DNA of 64,000 bases from Owenweeksia sp. (GCA_028285465.1 JANQPD010000061.1:20361-84360); one strand, 5' to 3'. Numbered from the stretch's first letter, positions 1 through 8,247 are shown. Notes: a model not told the origin generated them from the sequence alone. A program made the numbers and translations.

Positions 1-115
1 TTATCGTGCTTTCGGGGCTGGCTTTTTTAGTATTGTGCTTCAATAGCTGGAAGGCACCAAAGAGCAGGGCGCCCACTACTACAATCACGATGATCAACCA
101 CTTCAAGAATTTCAT
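1..115 (-). CDS. DUF2911-like membrane-anchored protein, N-terminal part only
   Basis: This is the first 38 codons of a leftward gene that runs off the window. The peptide opens with a short basic stretch (MKFLKW), one hydrophobic helix of about 18 residues, then HNTKKASPEST. The combination of a signal anchor followed by a K-K-x-SPE-T motif is how many Bacteroidota DUF2911 proteins begin, as I remember the family. Too little is present to test the domain itself, so the name is tentative. The start ATG is the only one, and the gene is divergent from the MarC-like gene at 242. Confidence 0.5.
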   Translation of the reverse strand, partial: MKFLKWLIIVIVVVGALLFGAFQLLKHNTKKASPESTI

Positions 116-214
116 GCCGCTGGATTTAAAGGGTCAAAAGTAAGGCAATTTGAGCAGCGCGCTTACATCTTGAATAAAATCAATGGGCTCTACGGAGAAG
201 CAAGGGAATGAGGC

Positions 215-222
215 TATTTTTG
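215..222 (+). promoter_or_regulatory. Putative -7 promoter box (TATTTTTG)
   Basis: The octamer fits the Bacteroidota -7 consensus TAnnTTTG and lies 20 bases before the ATG of the MarC-like gene. No clear -33 TTTG element was found at the expected distance, so this rests on one box only. Confidence 0.4.
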
Positions 223-241
223 CCAAATATTTGCACGCGGT

Positions 242-817
242 ATGAGTTTTAATTTCAAAGAGATCTTATCGGCCACTATGATCCTGTTTGCCGTGATCGA
301 CATCATCGGCAGCATCCCCATTATCATCAGCCTGCGCAGCAAGGTGGGCCATATTCAAAGTGAAAAAGCCACCCTGGTGGCCGCGGGCATTATGGTAGTT
401 TTCTTATTCCTGGGGGAAAGCATTTTGGGGTATTTGGGTGTAGACGTCAACAGCTTTGCCGTAGCCGGTTCCTTTGTGCTTTTCTTTTTAGCCCTTGAAA
501 TGGTGCTGGGCGTAGACCTGATCAAGAATGAAGAGCCGAAATCGGCCTCCATCGTGCCCATTGCTTTTCCACTGATTGCCGGGGCGGGCACCATGACCAC
601 CCTGCTCTCTATACGGGCCGAATATGCCGCCCAGAACATCGTAGTAGCCATACTGCTTAACTGCTTGCTGGTATACGGAGTGCTTAAAAGTGCGGCCTGG
701 CTGGAGCGGAAACTGGGTAGCTCGGGCATCAACATTTTGCGCAAGGTGTTTGGCATCATCTGTATGGCCATCGCGGTAAAGCTGTTCTCGGAAAACGCGA
801 AGGCACTTTTTGGATAA
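242..817 (+). CDS. MarC family integral membrane protein
   Basis: A 191-residue protein made almost entirely of hydrophobic helices. The order of features matches the MarC/UPF0056 family: an N-terminal helix with an IDIIGSIPI turn, the conserved mid-protein block with FPLIAGAGT, and a last helix ending near the C-terminus. MarC proteins sit in the inner membrane with about six helices; their substrate is unknown, and the old link to multiple antibiotic resistance was not upheld. It is transcribed alone, between a divergent DUF2911-like gene and glyS. A second, only distantly similar MarC protein is found at 56963-57604. Confidence 0.9.
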   Translation: MSFNFKEILSATMILFAVIDIIGSIPIIISLRSKVGHIQSEKATLVAAGIMVVFLFLGESILGYLGVDVNSFAVAGSFVLFFLALEMVLGVDLIKNEEPKSASIVPIAFPLIAGAGTMTTLLSIRAEYAAQNIVVAILLNCLLVYGVLKSAAWLERKLGSSGINILRKVFGIICMAIAVKLFSENAKALFG

Positions 818-909
818 GGCGTTGCAGCGGGTGAAACCATGGTGACCCCCTTTCTCAAGTCAGGTGGAATTTATTCCGGGATAGGAAATTATAGTCAGGC
901 AGATATAAA

Positions 910-917
910 TACTTTTG
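910..917 (+). promoter_or_regulatory. Putative -7 box (TACTTTTG) 4 nt from the glyS start
   Basis: A perfect TAnnTTTG match ends only 4 bases before the glyS ATG. If used, transcription would begin at or very near the start codon, giving a leaderless or ultra-short-leader mRNA. The same spacing is seen upstream of panD and the gene at 57722. Confidence 0.45.
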
Positions 918-921
918 CGCC

Positions 922-2460
922 ATGAACGAAGACAAGCTTTTTCAGAACATCATCGCGCACGCCAAGGAATATGGCTTTATTTTTCAAAGCAGCGAGATCT
1001 ATGACGGCATGCAGGCCATTTACGACTATGGCCAGAACGGGGCTGAACTCAAGAAAAACATCCGGGAGTATTGGTGGAAGGCCATGGTGCAAATGCATGA
1101 AAACATCGTGGGCATAGACAGTGCCATTTTTATGCACCCTGCGGTATGGAAAGCCAGTGGCCACGTGGATGCGTTCAACGATCCCTTGATCGACAACAAA
1201 GACAGCAAAAAGCGTTACCGGGCCGATGTGTTGCTCGAGGAGTATGCCGAAAAGCTGCGGCAGAAAGCCATTAAAGAATGTGCTAAGGCAGCCAAACGCT
1301 TTGGAGATAGCTTTGACGAAGAGATGTACCGCGCCACTAACCCGCGCGTAAAAGGCTACCTGGAAGAGGCGGATGAAACCATGGCCCGTATGGCCAGAAG
1401 CCTTGAGGGGGGGAACCTGGCCGATGTAAAAGCATTGATAGAAGAGAAAGGCATTGCCGACCCGGTATCCGGTTCAAAAAACTGGACTGAGGTGCGCCAG
1501 TTTAACCTTATGTTTGGCACGCAAATGGGTTCCGTGGCCGATGGGGCCAGCGCAGTATACCTGCGCCCTGAAACGGCACAGGGAATCTTTGTCAATTTCC
1601 TGAATGTGCAAAAAACCGGGAGGATGAAGATCCCTTTTGGCATCGCGCAAACGGGCAAAGCCTTTCGCAATGAAATCGTAGCCCGCCAGTTCATTTTTCG
1701 CATGCGCGAATTTGAGCAGATGGAAATGCAGTTCTTCGTGCGTCCGGGCGAAGAGATGTCTTTTTATGAAAAATGGAAGGAAAAGCGCATGGCCTGGCAT
1801 AAAGCACTGGGCCTGGGAGAGGGCAACTACCGTTTCCACAACCACGATAAGCTGGCACATTACGCCAATGCTGCGGCCGATATTGAGTTCAATTTTCCTT
1901 TCGGCTTCAAGGAGCTGGAGGGCATACACAGCCGCACGGATTTTGACCTCAAAGCGCATGAACAACATTCGGGTAAAAAGCTGCAGTATTTTGATCCTGA
2001 GCTCAATAAGAGCTACGTACCCTATGTGGTGGAAACCTCGATAGGGCTGGACCGTATGTTTTTAGCCATACTGAGTGCGGCATACCGGGAAGAAACCCTG
2101 GAAGATGGAAGCCAACGCACGGTATTGCGCATTCCTATGGCTTTGGCCCCGGTAAAAGTAGCTGTATTGCCCTTGCTGAAAAAAGACGGTTTACCGGAAA
2201 TAGCGCGGGAGGTACTTCGTGAACTACAGCTGGATTTTAACTGCCAGTATGACGAAAAGGATGCAATTGGCAAACGCTACCGCAGGCACGATGCGATCGG
2301 TACCCCACTGTGCGTTACAGTAGATCATCAAACAAAAGAAGATCAGACGGTTACGCTTAGGAACAGGGATACCATGGAGCAAAGCCGGGTATCTATAGAC
2401 CGCTTAGCCACAATGGTGAGTAAACAAGTGAGCCTTAAATCGTTACTTCAGGTCCTCTAA
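922..2460 (+). CDS. glyS: Glycine--tRNA ligase, alpha2 eukaryotic/archaeal type
   Basis: Charges tRNA-Gly with glycine using ATP, in the cytoplasm. The 512-residue single chain is the class II alpha2 form used by Bacteroidota, not the alpha2beta2 bacterial form. Visible marks are the N-terminal WKASGHVDAFNDP block (about residues 75-86), the motif 2 region with RPETAQGIFVNF (about 213-224) and FRNEIVARQFIFRMREFEQME, motif 3 VVETSIGLDRMF (about 368-379), and a C-terminal anticodon-binding domain beginning near PVKVAVLPL. Length is normal for the short bacterial version. The ATG at 922 gives the full N-terminal motif; a -7 box lies just upstream. Confidence 0.97.
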   Translation: MNEDKLFQNIIAHAKEYGFIFQSSEIYDGMQAIYDYGQNGAELKKNIREYWWKAMVQMHENIVGIDSAIFMHPAVWKASGHVDAFNDPLIDNKDSKKRYRADVLLEEYAEKLRQKAIKECAKAAKRFGDSFDEEMYRATNPRVKGYLEEADETMARMARSLEGGNLADVKALIEEKGIADPVSGSKNWTEVRQFNLMFGTQMGSVADGASAVYLRPETAQGIFVNFLNVQKTGRMKIPFGIAQTGKAFRNEIVARQFIFRMREFEQMEMQFFVRPGEEMSFYEKWKEKRMAWHKALGLGEGNYRFHNHDKLAHYANAAADIEFNFPFGFKELEGIHSRTDFDLKAHEQHSGKKLQYFDPELNKSYVPYVVETSIGLDRMFLAILSAAYREETLEDGSQRTVLRIPMALAPVKVAVLPLLKKDGLPEIAREVLRELQLDFNCQYDEKDAIGKRYRRHDAIGTPLCVTVDHQTKEDQTVTLRNRDTMEQSRVSIDRLATMVSKQVSLKSLLQVL

Positions 2461-2535
2461 TTTTGAAGCATACATGTGAAATACAGTAATTTGATTACAT
2501 TCGCAGGAGTTTTAATAACCAAATTTAAAGGGAAA

Positions 2536-2799
2536 ATGAAAAAGGTAAACCTATTTGCGCTGGCACTTTTATTCGTAGGTGCTATGGCATGCAACAACAC
2601 AGAAAGTGCTACGGAAGAAGCAGGCGAGAGCATGGAAGAAGTAGTCGAGGAAGTAGAAGAAGGAGCAGATGAGATGGGCGATGACATGGAAGAAGCTGCT
2701 GAAGAAGTAGAAGAAGAAATGGAAGGCGATGGCATGGAAGAAGCCTCTATGGAGGAAGAAGCGCCAGCCGAAGAAGCCGCTGAAGAAACAGAAGCTTAA
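2536..2799 (+). CDS. Small, extremely acidic lipoprotein
   Basis: An 87-residue protein with a lipoprotein signal (MKKVNLFALALLFVGAMAC, lipobox Cys19) followed by about 68 residues that are mostly Glu, Ala and Met in EE-x-x-EE patterns. I do not recognise a domain; the mature part is probably disordered or helical and carries a very high negative charge. The start at 2536 is chosen because it places the signal peptide at the N-terminus; an in-frame GTG at 2476 would add 20 residues that spoil it. It follows glyS by 75 bases and ends at a clear terminator. Such acidic lipoproteins are common in Bacteroidota but have no assigned function. Confidence 0.75.
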   Translation: MKKVNLFALALLFVGAMACNNTESATEEAGESMEEVVEEVEEGADEMGDDMEEAAEEVEEEMEGDGMEEASMEEEAPAEEAAEETEA

Positions 2800-2824
2800 T
2801 CGCACTTCGTTTTAGCATTGCAAA

Positions 2825-2859
2825 AGGCCTTGCTCCCCTGAGCAGGGCCTTTTTCTTTT
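2825..2859 (+). terminator. Rho-independent terminator
   Basis: The arms AGGCCTTGCTC and GAGCAGGGCCT pair with one internal mismatch around a short CCCT loop and are followed by a T-rich tail. It lies 25 bases after the acidic lipoprotein gene. Confidence 0.85.
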
Positions 2860-2941
2860 TGCCCCTTCTTTTGAACGACTTCTTTCTACCTTTTACCGAT
2901 TTGTGGTATGGGTTCGTGTCTTACCTACTTTCTTTGAGTAT

Positions 2942-4027
2942 ATGAGAATCCATAAGCTTGACGGACTGCGTGGCATCTTTAGCTTGATGGTGCTTTTTTT
3001 CCATTACCCAAAGCCCTTGCTGCCCGCGTTTATTGGAGAAAACTTCTTTGTCCGCGAGTCCTACACTTTTGTGGATTTTTTCTTTGTGCTATCCGGCTTT
3101 GTAATTGCATACAACTACCATGGCCTGAGTACGCGACAGGCGTTTTGGACCTACATTAAAAAGCGCTTTATACGGCTGTACCCCCTTATGGTATACACTA
3201 CCTTGCTCATGTTTGCCTTTAAGGTTTTCTTTACCCTTTACCTGCCGCAATACGTGCAGAACCCCGAGTCTTTTTACGTGAGTGCCCTAAAAACCTTAGA
3301 TGGTCTTTTGTTGACCAACTCATTTCCTGTCCTGACCAGCAGCGAGGGCATAAATGTACCCTCCTGGTCTATATCGGCCGAATTTGTAGCGTACTTCAGT
3401 TTTGGCATACTGGCTGTTTTAGTAACAGGAGCCAGGCGTAATTATGCCTTTTTAACCCTTATGCTACTGAGTTATGCTTTGTTGCTGGTATTGGGAAAAA
3501 CGATAGATACCAGTGGCGACTACGGGTTTTTGCGGGCTCTGCTCTCTTTCAACGTGGGCTTTTTTGTCTGGCACTTTTCTAAAAGCACCTTGCGCTTACC
3601 CAATGGCCTTGAGTTTCTCTTTCCCCTCGTGCTTGCGGCACTTTTTTATGCGCTTCACCTGCAGGGAGAGTGGAGCGTTGAAAAGCAGCTTATTGGGCTT
3701 AGCTGCATACCGCTCTTCTTCGGCTTGTCTATTTTTATGTTCTTAAAAACAGACGGCCTGTTAAGCCGTTGGCTAAGCACCCGGCCACTAAAGTTTTTGG
3801 GAGACATCAGCTACTCCCTTTATCTAAACCACTGGCTGATCATTATCCTGGTGCCCAAAGCTTTTTTTTCTGCCCTTAAACTGCCACAAAGTACAACCAA
3901 TCAATTGCTGGTCTTTATGGGAACCATAGCCATTGCCCTGGCGTATTCTTACTTCACATATCTCTACGTAGAAAAGAGAGTAAGCCGGCAATTGCGCAAG
4001 CGGTTCTTAAAAAAGACGCGGGAGTAA
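2942..4027 (+). CDS. Acyltransferase 3 family membrane protein (OafA/YrhL type)
   Basis: A 361-residue polytopic protein with about ten hydrophobic segments. The N-terminus IHKLDGLRGIF is the family's LDGLRG signature, followed by FFHY with the conserved histidine and, near residues 50-57, FFVLSGFVI. These enzymes transfer acetyl or other acyl groups to surface sugars or lipids such as O-antigen and exopolysaccharide. The acceptor here cannot be told because no glycan genes adjoin it. I chose the ATG at 2942 because the family starts a few residues before the LDGLRG motif; an upstream GTG at 2903 only adds 13 unlikely residues. The 3' end runs almost into the convergent S41 protease gene, with 5 bases between the two stop codons. 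Confidence 0.92.
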   Translation: MRIHKLDGLRGIFSLMVLFFHYPKPLLPAFIGENFFVRESYTFVDFFFVLSGFVIAYNYHGLSTRQAFWTYIKKRFIRLYPLMVYTTLLMFAFKVFFTLYLPQYVQNPESFYVSALKTLDGLLLTNSFPVLTSSEGINVPSWSISAEFVAYFSFGILAVLVTGARRNYAFLTLMLLSYALLLVLGKTIDTSGDYGFLRALLSFNVGFFVWHFSKSTLRLPNGLEFLFPLVLAALFYALHLQGEWSVEKQLIGLSCIPLFFGLSIFMFLKTDGLLSRWLSTRPLKFLGDISYSLYLNHWLIIILVPKAFFSALKLPQSTTNQLLVFMGTIAIALAYSYFTYLYVEKRVSRQLRKRFLKKTRE

Positions 4028-4032
4028 GGCTT

Positions 4033-5637
4033 TTACTTTGCTTCTTCGCCAAGAGGTCCACTGAGGTCAAAACCCTCTTCCAGTTTTAACAAAGCCATGC
4101 GTATAGCGGGATCAGAAGGCGCGTAGGCTTCCTGGAAACCATCGCTTCCATAGAGACTATAGGCAAGGTATGCCTTCAGGCGGTTGCGGAGCAGGGCATC
4201 TGCCGTGGGGGGCAATTGGTTGATGTATGCCATACGGTTGGGGAAGAAATAGGCCAACATGGTACTGTCGACCACAAAGTCCTGCATAAAGTCCTCACGT
4301 GAGCGCGCATTGAAGTAAGCGCGGTTTTTATCGACATAGGTAAAAGCCGCTTCGTCAAAATTTACCACCAGCCCCAGGTGGTATACAATGGTGGCACTGC
4401 GGCTCGTGTCAAAAGGCACTTCTATGTCGGGTGCAATACCTCCTCCTCCGTACATAGAGCGTCCTGAAATGGTCTTGTACTCTTGTGGGCTCACGTAAGC
4501 ACTGTCCTGGTGGGGTACGTGTGCCCCGTAGCCTTTTTGTTCCAGGTACCCCCGGTCGTACTCATTGTATGGTTTTTGTATGCTTCGTCCGCTGGGCGTG
4601 AAGTAGCGTTGCGTGGTAAGCCTAAGTTTAGAACCGTCCCTAAGGGTCATCTCTTCCTGTACCAGACCCTTTCCAAAAGACCTGCGCCCTATGATCAGGC
4701 CGCGGTCATTGTCTTGCACAGCCCCGGAAACGATCTCACTTGCACTGGCGGAGCCTTCGTTGATCAACACCACCAGGTCTCCATCTTTAAATTCTCCCTT
4801 TCGCGAAGCGTACAATTCGTCTCCTTCCCCGTTCCTGTCGCGGGTAAACACAATGAGCTGCCCGTTTTCCAGGAACTGGTTGCACACCTCTTTAGCGGCC
4901 TTTAGTAAACCTCCCGGGTTGTCGCGCAAGTCCAGCACCAACTTTTTAGCGCCCCTGGCCTTAAGTTCAATAAGGGCTCCCTTTAGTTCTTTACCGGTGG
5001 TTTCCGCAAAGCGGGTAACTTTTACATAAGCGGTATTGGCATTGAGCATAAAAGCACTTTGTACGCTTTTTATCGGCACTTTGCCCCGTTCTACGGTTAA
5101 GCCGGCCAGTTTTTTACTCAGAGGGTTGTATACCTGTAAAAGCACCTTGCTTCCTGCTTCGCCCTTTAAACGGCCGGTAACATCACTGCTTTGAATACCC
5201 GGTCCGTACAGTATTTCATCGTTGGCGCTAAGTATGCGGCTGCCGCTTTGTATGTTCGCTTTCTCGGCCGGCCCCCCTTCCAATACGCGCACTACAGTGA
5301 GGGTGTCGTGGTACAGCTTAAATTCTATGCCAATGCCTTCAAAACTTCCTTCTATGTTTTCGTTCAGGGAAGCGACATCATCTAAAGGGATGTAAGACGA
5401 GTGCGGGTCGAGTTTGCGTAACATGCCTACAATGGTCATATCCAGCAGGCTGTCCGTGTTTACTTCATCCAGGTATTCAAAATCAATGTAATTGATGATC
5501 TGTTTTACCTTCTCCTCACGTGGATCACCCGCGGCAAAACCAGGGGTGCGGCCAGGAAAATTCAGGAACATTCCGATCAGAATGCCCAAAACCACGGCAA
5601 AAGAGAGGTAAATGGGCCAGAGTATATTACGTTTCAC
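4033..5637 (-). CDS. S41 family C-terminal processing peptidase (CtpA type)
   Basis: A 534-residue periplasmic serine protease. It has an N-terminal membrane anchor (residues about 5-27), a PDZ domain (about 98-180) and the S41 peptidase domain. The catalytic serine is expected at Ser298 in GSASASE and the lysine at Lys323 in SFGKG, a spacing of 25 as in E. coli Tsp. Proteins of this type cleave other envelope proteins near their C-termini. The gene is translationally linked to the upstream dCMP deaminase, overlapping it by 11 bases, an association common in Bacteroidota. A second, longer S41 protease of the Tsp class lies at 28391-30514. Confidence 0.95.
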   Translation of the reverse strand: MKRNILWPIYLSFAVVLGILIGMFLNFPGRTPGFAAGDPREEKVKQIINYIDFEYLDEVNTDSLLDMTIVGMLRKLDPHSSYIPLDDVASLNENIEGSFEGIGIEFKLYHDTLTVVRVLEGGPAEKANIQSGSRILSANDEILYGPGIQSSDVTGRLKGEAGSKVLLQVYNPLSKKLAGLTVERGKVPIKSVQSAFMLNANTAYVKVTRFAETTGKELKGALIELKARGAKKLVLDLRDNPGGLLKAAKEVCNQFLENGQLIVFTRDRNGEGDELYASRKGEFKDGDLVVLINEGSASASEIVSGAVQDNDRGLIIGRRSFGKGLVQEEMTLRDGSKLRLTTQRYFTPSGRSIQKPYNEYDRGYLEQKGYGAHVPHQDSAYVSPQEYKTISGRSMYGGGGIAPDIEVPFDTSRSATIVYHLGLVVNFDEAAFTYVDKNRAYFNARSREDFMQDFVVDSTMLAYFFPNRMAYINQLPPTADALLRNRLKAYLAYSLYGSDGFQEAYAPSDPAIRMALLKLEEGFDLSGPLGEEAK

Positions 5638-6079
5638 GTGTAATGCTTTCTATTTGGTGGATCTCTACCCCCGCTTTGGCTAAGAAATCCAATCCATTTG
5701 AATCTTTATAACGCTCTATGTACACCAATCGTTTAATGCCCGCCTGGTGAATGAGTTTGCTGCAATCTTTGCAGGGCGACATAGTAAGGTAGAGCGTGGC
5801 CCCTTTGCAGCTGTGTGTGCTGCCGGCTACTTTCAGTATGGCGTTGGCTTCGGCATGCAGTACATACCATTTGGTATAGCCTTCTTCGTCTTCGCAACAA
5901 TTTTCAAAGCCCGTTGGCGTGCCGTTGTACCCGTCTGAAATGATCATGCGGTCTTTTACGATCAAGGCGCCTACTTTCCTGCGGGCACAATGAGATAGCT
6001 GGGCCCACTCCTGCGCCATACGTAAATAGGCCAGATCATAGCGTTCTTGTTTTGCTGTATCGCTCTTTTTTTGTTGCAT
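5627..6079 (-). CDS. Deoxycytidylate (dCMP) deaminase family protein
   Basis: A 150-residue zinc enzyme predicted to convert dCMP to dUMP for dTTP synthesis. The cytidine/deoxycytidylate deaminase zinc site is intact: HAEAN supplies His and the catalytic Glu, and PCKDC supplies two cysteines. The N-terminal AYLRMAQEWAQLSHCARRKVGALIVKD is typical of the family, as is the SDGYNGTPTGFENCC loop. It heads a leftward pair with the S41 protease. The N-terminus of about 12 residues before the domain is polar and poorly conserved, but no better start is seen. Confidence 0.93.
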   Translation of the reverse strand: MQQKKSDTAKQERYDLAYLRMAQEWAQLSHCARRKVGALIVKDRMIISDGYNGTPTGFENCCEDEEGYTKWYVLHAEANAILKVAGSTHSCKGATLYLTMSPCKDCSKLIHQAGIKRLVYIERYKDSNGLDFLAKAGVEIHQIESITRET

Positions 6080-6220
6080 AACCTAACTTAAAAACAATAG
6101 GGCATTTCCGGAAGGGAGGGGTATGGGGTTTTTTGCGGCTTTGTGTTGGCCATACGGGCTTCCTCAAATTCGGTTCGGTGCAAAGATGAGAAATTGAAAA
6201 GAAGCTTTCACAAAGCTTGA

Positions 6221-7066
6221 TTAATCCTGTTTATGAAGAGATTGTTCCTGTAAAAAGTGCTGTAAGGTTTCGTTGAATAGTTCAGGGTGGTCCAGGTTCG
6301 TAAAATGCCCGGTGCCTTTTAGCTCTTTTAAGGTGAAGTTTCCTCTTTCCCGGAAGGCTTTTAGGCTGCTGTCCAGTTCCTGGTTTATTTCCGTATCCAT
6401 TTCTCCTTTTATGAGCATGGCGGGCACGCGGGAACCTTTAATTACATCTAAATAGTCAAAACAACCCAGTACCGGCAGCATGGCCAATACTGTATTTTTA
6501 GGCGTTTGCGCGATCATTTCTGCGATTTTGGCTTTGGCGTATGCCGACCTCCCGGCCGTTGCAGACAATTTGGCCATACGCTTCATACCCATCAACCGGT
6601 AAACGAACTTCATCAAGCCGAGGACGAAGCCGGGCTTTTTTAGCTTTCCGGTGGTACCGAAAGTGGTAAAAGACTGCAGCCGCCCGGCATGTGCCTTCAA
6701 CAGCTCGAAGCCCACATTGCCTCCCATGGAATTGCCGATGTAATGGACGCGTGTAATACCCAGTTTGTCCAGGAGCGCTATGATGTCTTCCGCTAACGTA
6801 TCCAGTGCAAAGTTGGTATGGGAAAAAGGCTCTTTTAATTTGGAGCTTCCATGCCCCCGCAAAGAAACGGAGAGCACTTTGTAGACATGGCTGAAATGGG
6901 CATGTTGTTGTTCAAATTGACTCAGGTTGGCCCCCAGGCCGTGTACAAAAAGCAGGGTTTCGGAATGCTCTTCCCCGCTTAGCAAGTATTCCATGTCCAG
7001 GTTTTTAAAGGGCGCTAACCGGATCTTTCTAAGCAGGTCTTCAGATTGGAATGTGTAGGTGTTCAT
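6221..7066 (-). CDS. Alpha/beta hydrolase
   Basis: A 281-residue alpha/beta-hydrolase fold protein. The oxyanion segment LFVHGLGAN (about residues 39-47), the nucleophile elbow GNSMGG (serine near residue 113) and a C-terminal GTGHFTNLDHP histidine motif are all present, with an aspartate expected in the MLIKGEMDTE strand. No signal peptide is seen, so it is probably cytoplasmic. The substrate cannot be read from the sequence; the family includes esterases, lipases and peptidases. It is a stand-alone leftward gene, 141 bases from the dCMP deaminase gene. Confidence 0.88.
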   Translation of the reverse strand: MNTYTFQSEDLLRKIRLAPFKNLDMEYLLSGEEHSETLLFVHGLGANLSQFEQQHAHFSHVYKVLSVSLRGHGSSKLKEPFSHTNFALDTLAEDIIALLDKLGITRVHYIGNSMGGNVGFELLKAHAGRLQSFTTFGTTGKLKKPGFVLGLMKFVYRLMGMKRMAKLSATAGRSAYAKAKIAEMIAQTPKNTVLAMLPVLGCFDYLDVIKGSRVPAMLIKGEMDTEINQELDSSLKAFRERGNFTLKELKGTGHFTNLDHPELFNETLQHFLQEQSLHKQD

Positions 7067-7122
7067 AGGGTGCCAAGATACATCCGCACATTATTTCTAA
7101 GGGCATAATTAAGCCGAAGGGT

Positions 7123-7617
7123 TCACTTTTTCGGGGCCGGTGCCGGGGAACGGCCGCTTGCTTCCTGGGCCGCCAATAATTCTTTGATCATTTCCAATGT
7201 AGTAGTGGTGAAATGCGCCATTTTCTCATGCATGCGGTTTTCCAGCGCTTTGAGTTCGTCTTGCGTAACCATTTCCTCCTGGTACACCGGCTTGCCTTCT
7301 GCAGCCTGGGGTGGCCTTTCATCTGTTGGGTCATAAGAAGGCCTTTCGGCAGAAGAATCCAAGCCCCGCTTTATTTTACCGGGCGCCAGAAAGGCGGCTC
7401 CCCTTCCGGTGATCATATAATCCCAGTTGATCTCGGGAAAGTGTTTGTGAATAGCCATGCAAAATTTTACACTTGGCAGATTTTGTCCTCTAAGGGTTTT
7501 GTGTACCAAACTACCTCCTACTCCAATGGTTTGGGCAAAGGCATTGCCGGAATATTGAAGTTCGTCCAGGATAAATTTGAGACGGGTGCCAAATGAATTT
7601 TCTTCTTTGGTTGTCAA
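7123..7617 (-). CDS. Helix-turn-helix transcriptional regulator
   Basis: About 164 residues. The N-terminal 65 residues (FGTRLKFILDEL ... FAQTIGVGGSLVHKTLRG ... INWDYMITGRG) form an XRE/phage-repressor-like HTH of a kind frequent in Bacteroidota; the second helix pair is in the SVKFCMAIHKHFPEINW part. The rest is a proline- and charge-rich linker plus a short helical region (about residues 105-145) that could oligomerise. No ATG exists in frame. I chose the TTG at 7617, which leaves the inverted repeat 7635-7678 upstream; an in-frame TTG at 7671 would add 18 residues and bury the repeat in coding sequence. It is divergent from the small gene at 7713. Confidence 0.75.
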   Translation of the reverse strand: MTTKEENSFGTRLKFILDELQYSGNAFAQTIGVGGSLVHKTLRGQNLPSVKFCMAIHKHFPEINWDYMITGRGAAFLAPGKIKRGLDSSAERPSYDPTDERPPQAAEGKPVYQEEMVTQDELKALENRMHEKMAHFTTTTLEMIKELLAAQEASGRSPAPAPKK

Positions 7618-7634
7618 TTTATTAGTATATTCGT

Positions 7635-7678
7635 GTAAAATTTGACCTGAAAAGACTTGAGGAAGAATCAAATTTTAC
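7635..7678. promoter_or_regulatory. Perfect 11-bp inverted repeat, candidate operator
   Basis: GTAAAATTTGA (7635-7645) and TCAAATTTTAC (7668-7678) are exact reverse complements with a 22-base spacer. The half-site centres are 33 bases apart, close to three helical turns, so two dimers or one tetramer could bind on one face of the DNA. It lies between a leftward HTH gene and a rightward small gene, which suggests autoregulation. This is inferred from position and symmetry only. Confidence 0.55.
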
Positions 7679-7686
7679 TTGCGTTA

Positions 7687-7704
7687 TTGTATCAATTTAT
7701 ACAA
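7687..7704. promoter_or_regulatory. Second small palindrome in the same divergent region
   Basis: TTGTAT and ATACAA form perfect 6-base arms around CAATTT, ending 8 bases before the ATG of the small gene at 7713. It could be an operator or part of the promoter of that gene; its sequence differs from the 11-bp repeat. Confidence 0.35.
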
Positions 7705-7712
7705 AAAAGACC

Positions 7713-7913
7713 ATGCCTAAGAGAATCCCCAAAGAAATCAAACAACAGATACGGAAAGAGTTTACCGAGATGTACGTCCACAAAAGAATGCGCGTTAAGG
7801 AAATCGATAGGATCCTGCTTCCCAAGTTCAACATTGCCATAAGCACGAGGCGAACGCTTATCTCTACCCAGGAAGCACGCCTGTTTTATGCTAAAATACT
7901 TCCACCCGAGTAA
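7713..7913 (+). CDS. Small basic protein of unknown function
   Basis: A 66-residue, Lys/Arg-rich protein (MPKRIPKEIKQQIRKEF...) predicted to be mostly helical. I do not recognise it. The pattern of a basic helix followed by KEIDRILLPKFNIAISTRRTLIS could be a small DNA-binding fold, but no family motif is clear. It is divergent from the HTH gene at 7123 and shares a candidate operator with it. The ATG is well placed after the second palindrome. A 46-codon ORF follows 57 bases downstream. Confidence 0.55.
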   Translation: MPKRIPKEIKQQIRKEFTEMYVHKRMRVKEIDRILLPKFNIAISTRRTLISTQEARLFYAKILPPE

Positions 7914-7970
7914 GCCTTCTCTTTGTTAAGCTCGCAGATATTCGTGTCATTTCATAACTCTACTCCACTC

Positions 7971-8111
7971 ATGAGCTACCCCGAATCCATCACCCACATA
8001 AACCAGCGCATTGCGAAACTGCAAGAGCGCGCGGCCTTACTACGCAAAGAACTGGCCAGAGATTTGGCCGAGAACCGTGCCGTTATGGCCCGCTTAAAAA
8101 AGCTGACCTGA
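7971..8111 (+). CDS. Short coiled-coil ORF
   Basis: A 46-residue ORF whose product is a single long amphipathic helix (INQRIAKLQERAALLRKEL ... VMARLKKL) with heptad-like leucines. The ATG at 7971 is preferred over an upstream in-frame TTG at 7923. It follows the small basic gene and is followed 91 bases later by a good terminator, so it may be its operon partner. No homologue is recognised and the ORF is short enough to be chance, though the heptad pattern argues for coding. Confidence 0.4.
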   Translation: MSYPESITHINQRIAKLQERAALLRKELARDLAENRAVMARLKKLT

Positions 8112-8183
8112 TGTTGTTTGGCAAAGCGGTAGGCCGCTGCAGGCTCCTTTTAAGCGTAGAGCCTGGATGCGTGCCCCTTCTTT

Positions 8184-8233
8184 GGTTAGGGCAGGAAAGG
8201 CGCAGGGGCTTTTGGGTTTGCCCAGAGCCCCTG
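8184..8233. repeat. 50-bp island-flanking repeat, copy A
   Basis: This 50-base segment is repeated at 13038-13087 with only three differences. Both start GGTTAGGGCAGGAAAGG and end in a hairpin with CAGGGGC/GCCCCTG arms. Upstream, both copies also share TGGATGCGT a short way before. The copies are direct repeats 4,854 bases apart and bracket the XRE/transglutaminase/RHS island. Confidence 0.8.
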
Positions 8234-8247
8234 TTTTTTCTTTTTTG
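8203..8247 (+). terminator. Rho-independent terminator inside repeat A
   Basis: CAGGGGCT (8203-8210) pairs with AGCCCCTG (8226-8233), with an inner GGG/CCC pairing, and is followed by two T-runs of six separated by one C. It would stop rightward transcription from the small genes at 7713-8111. Confidence 0.8.

Noticed and set aside
7687..7704. The TTGTAT/ATACAA palindrome as a phage attachment site
   Set aside because: No second copy, integrase or tRNA lies nearby; a regulatory site is more likely.
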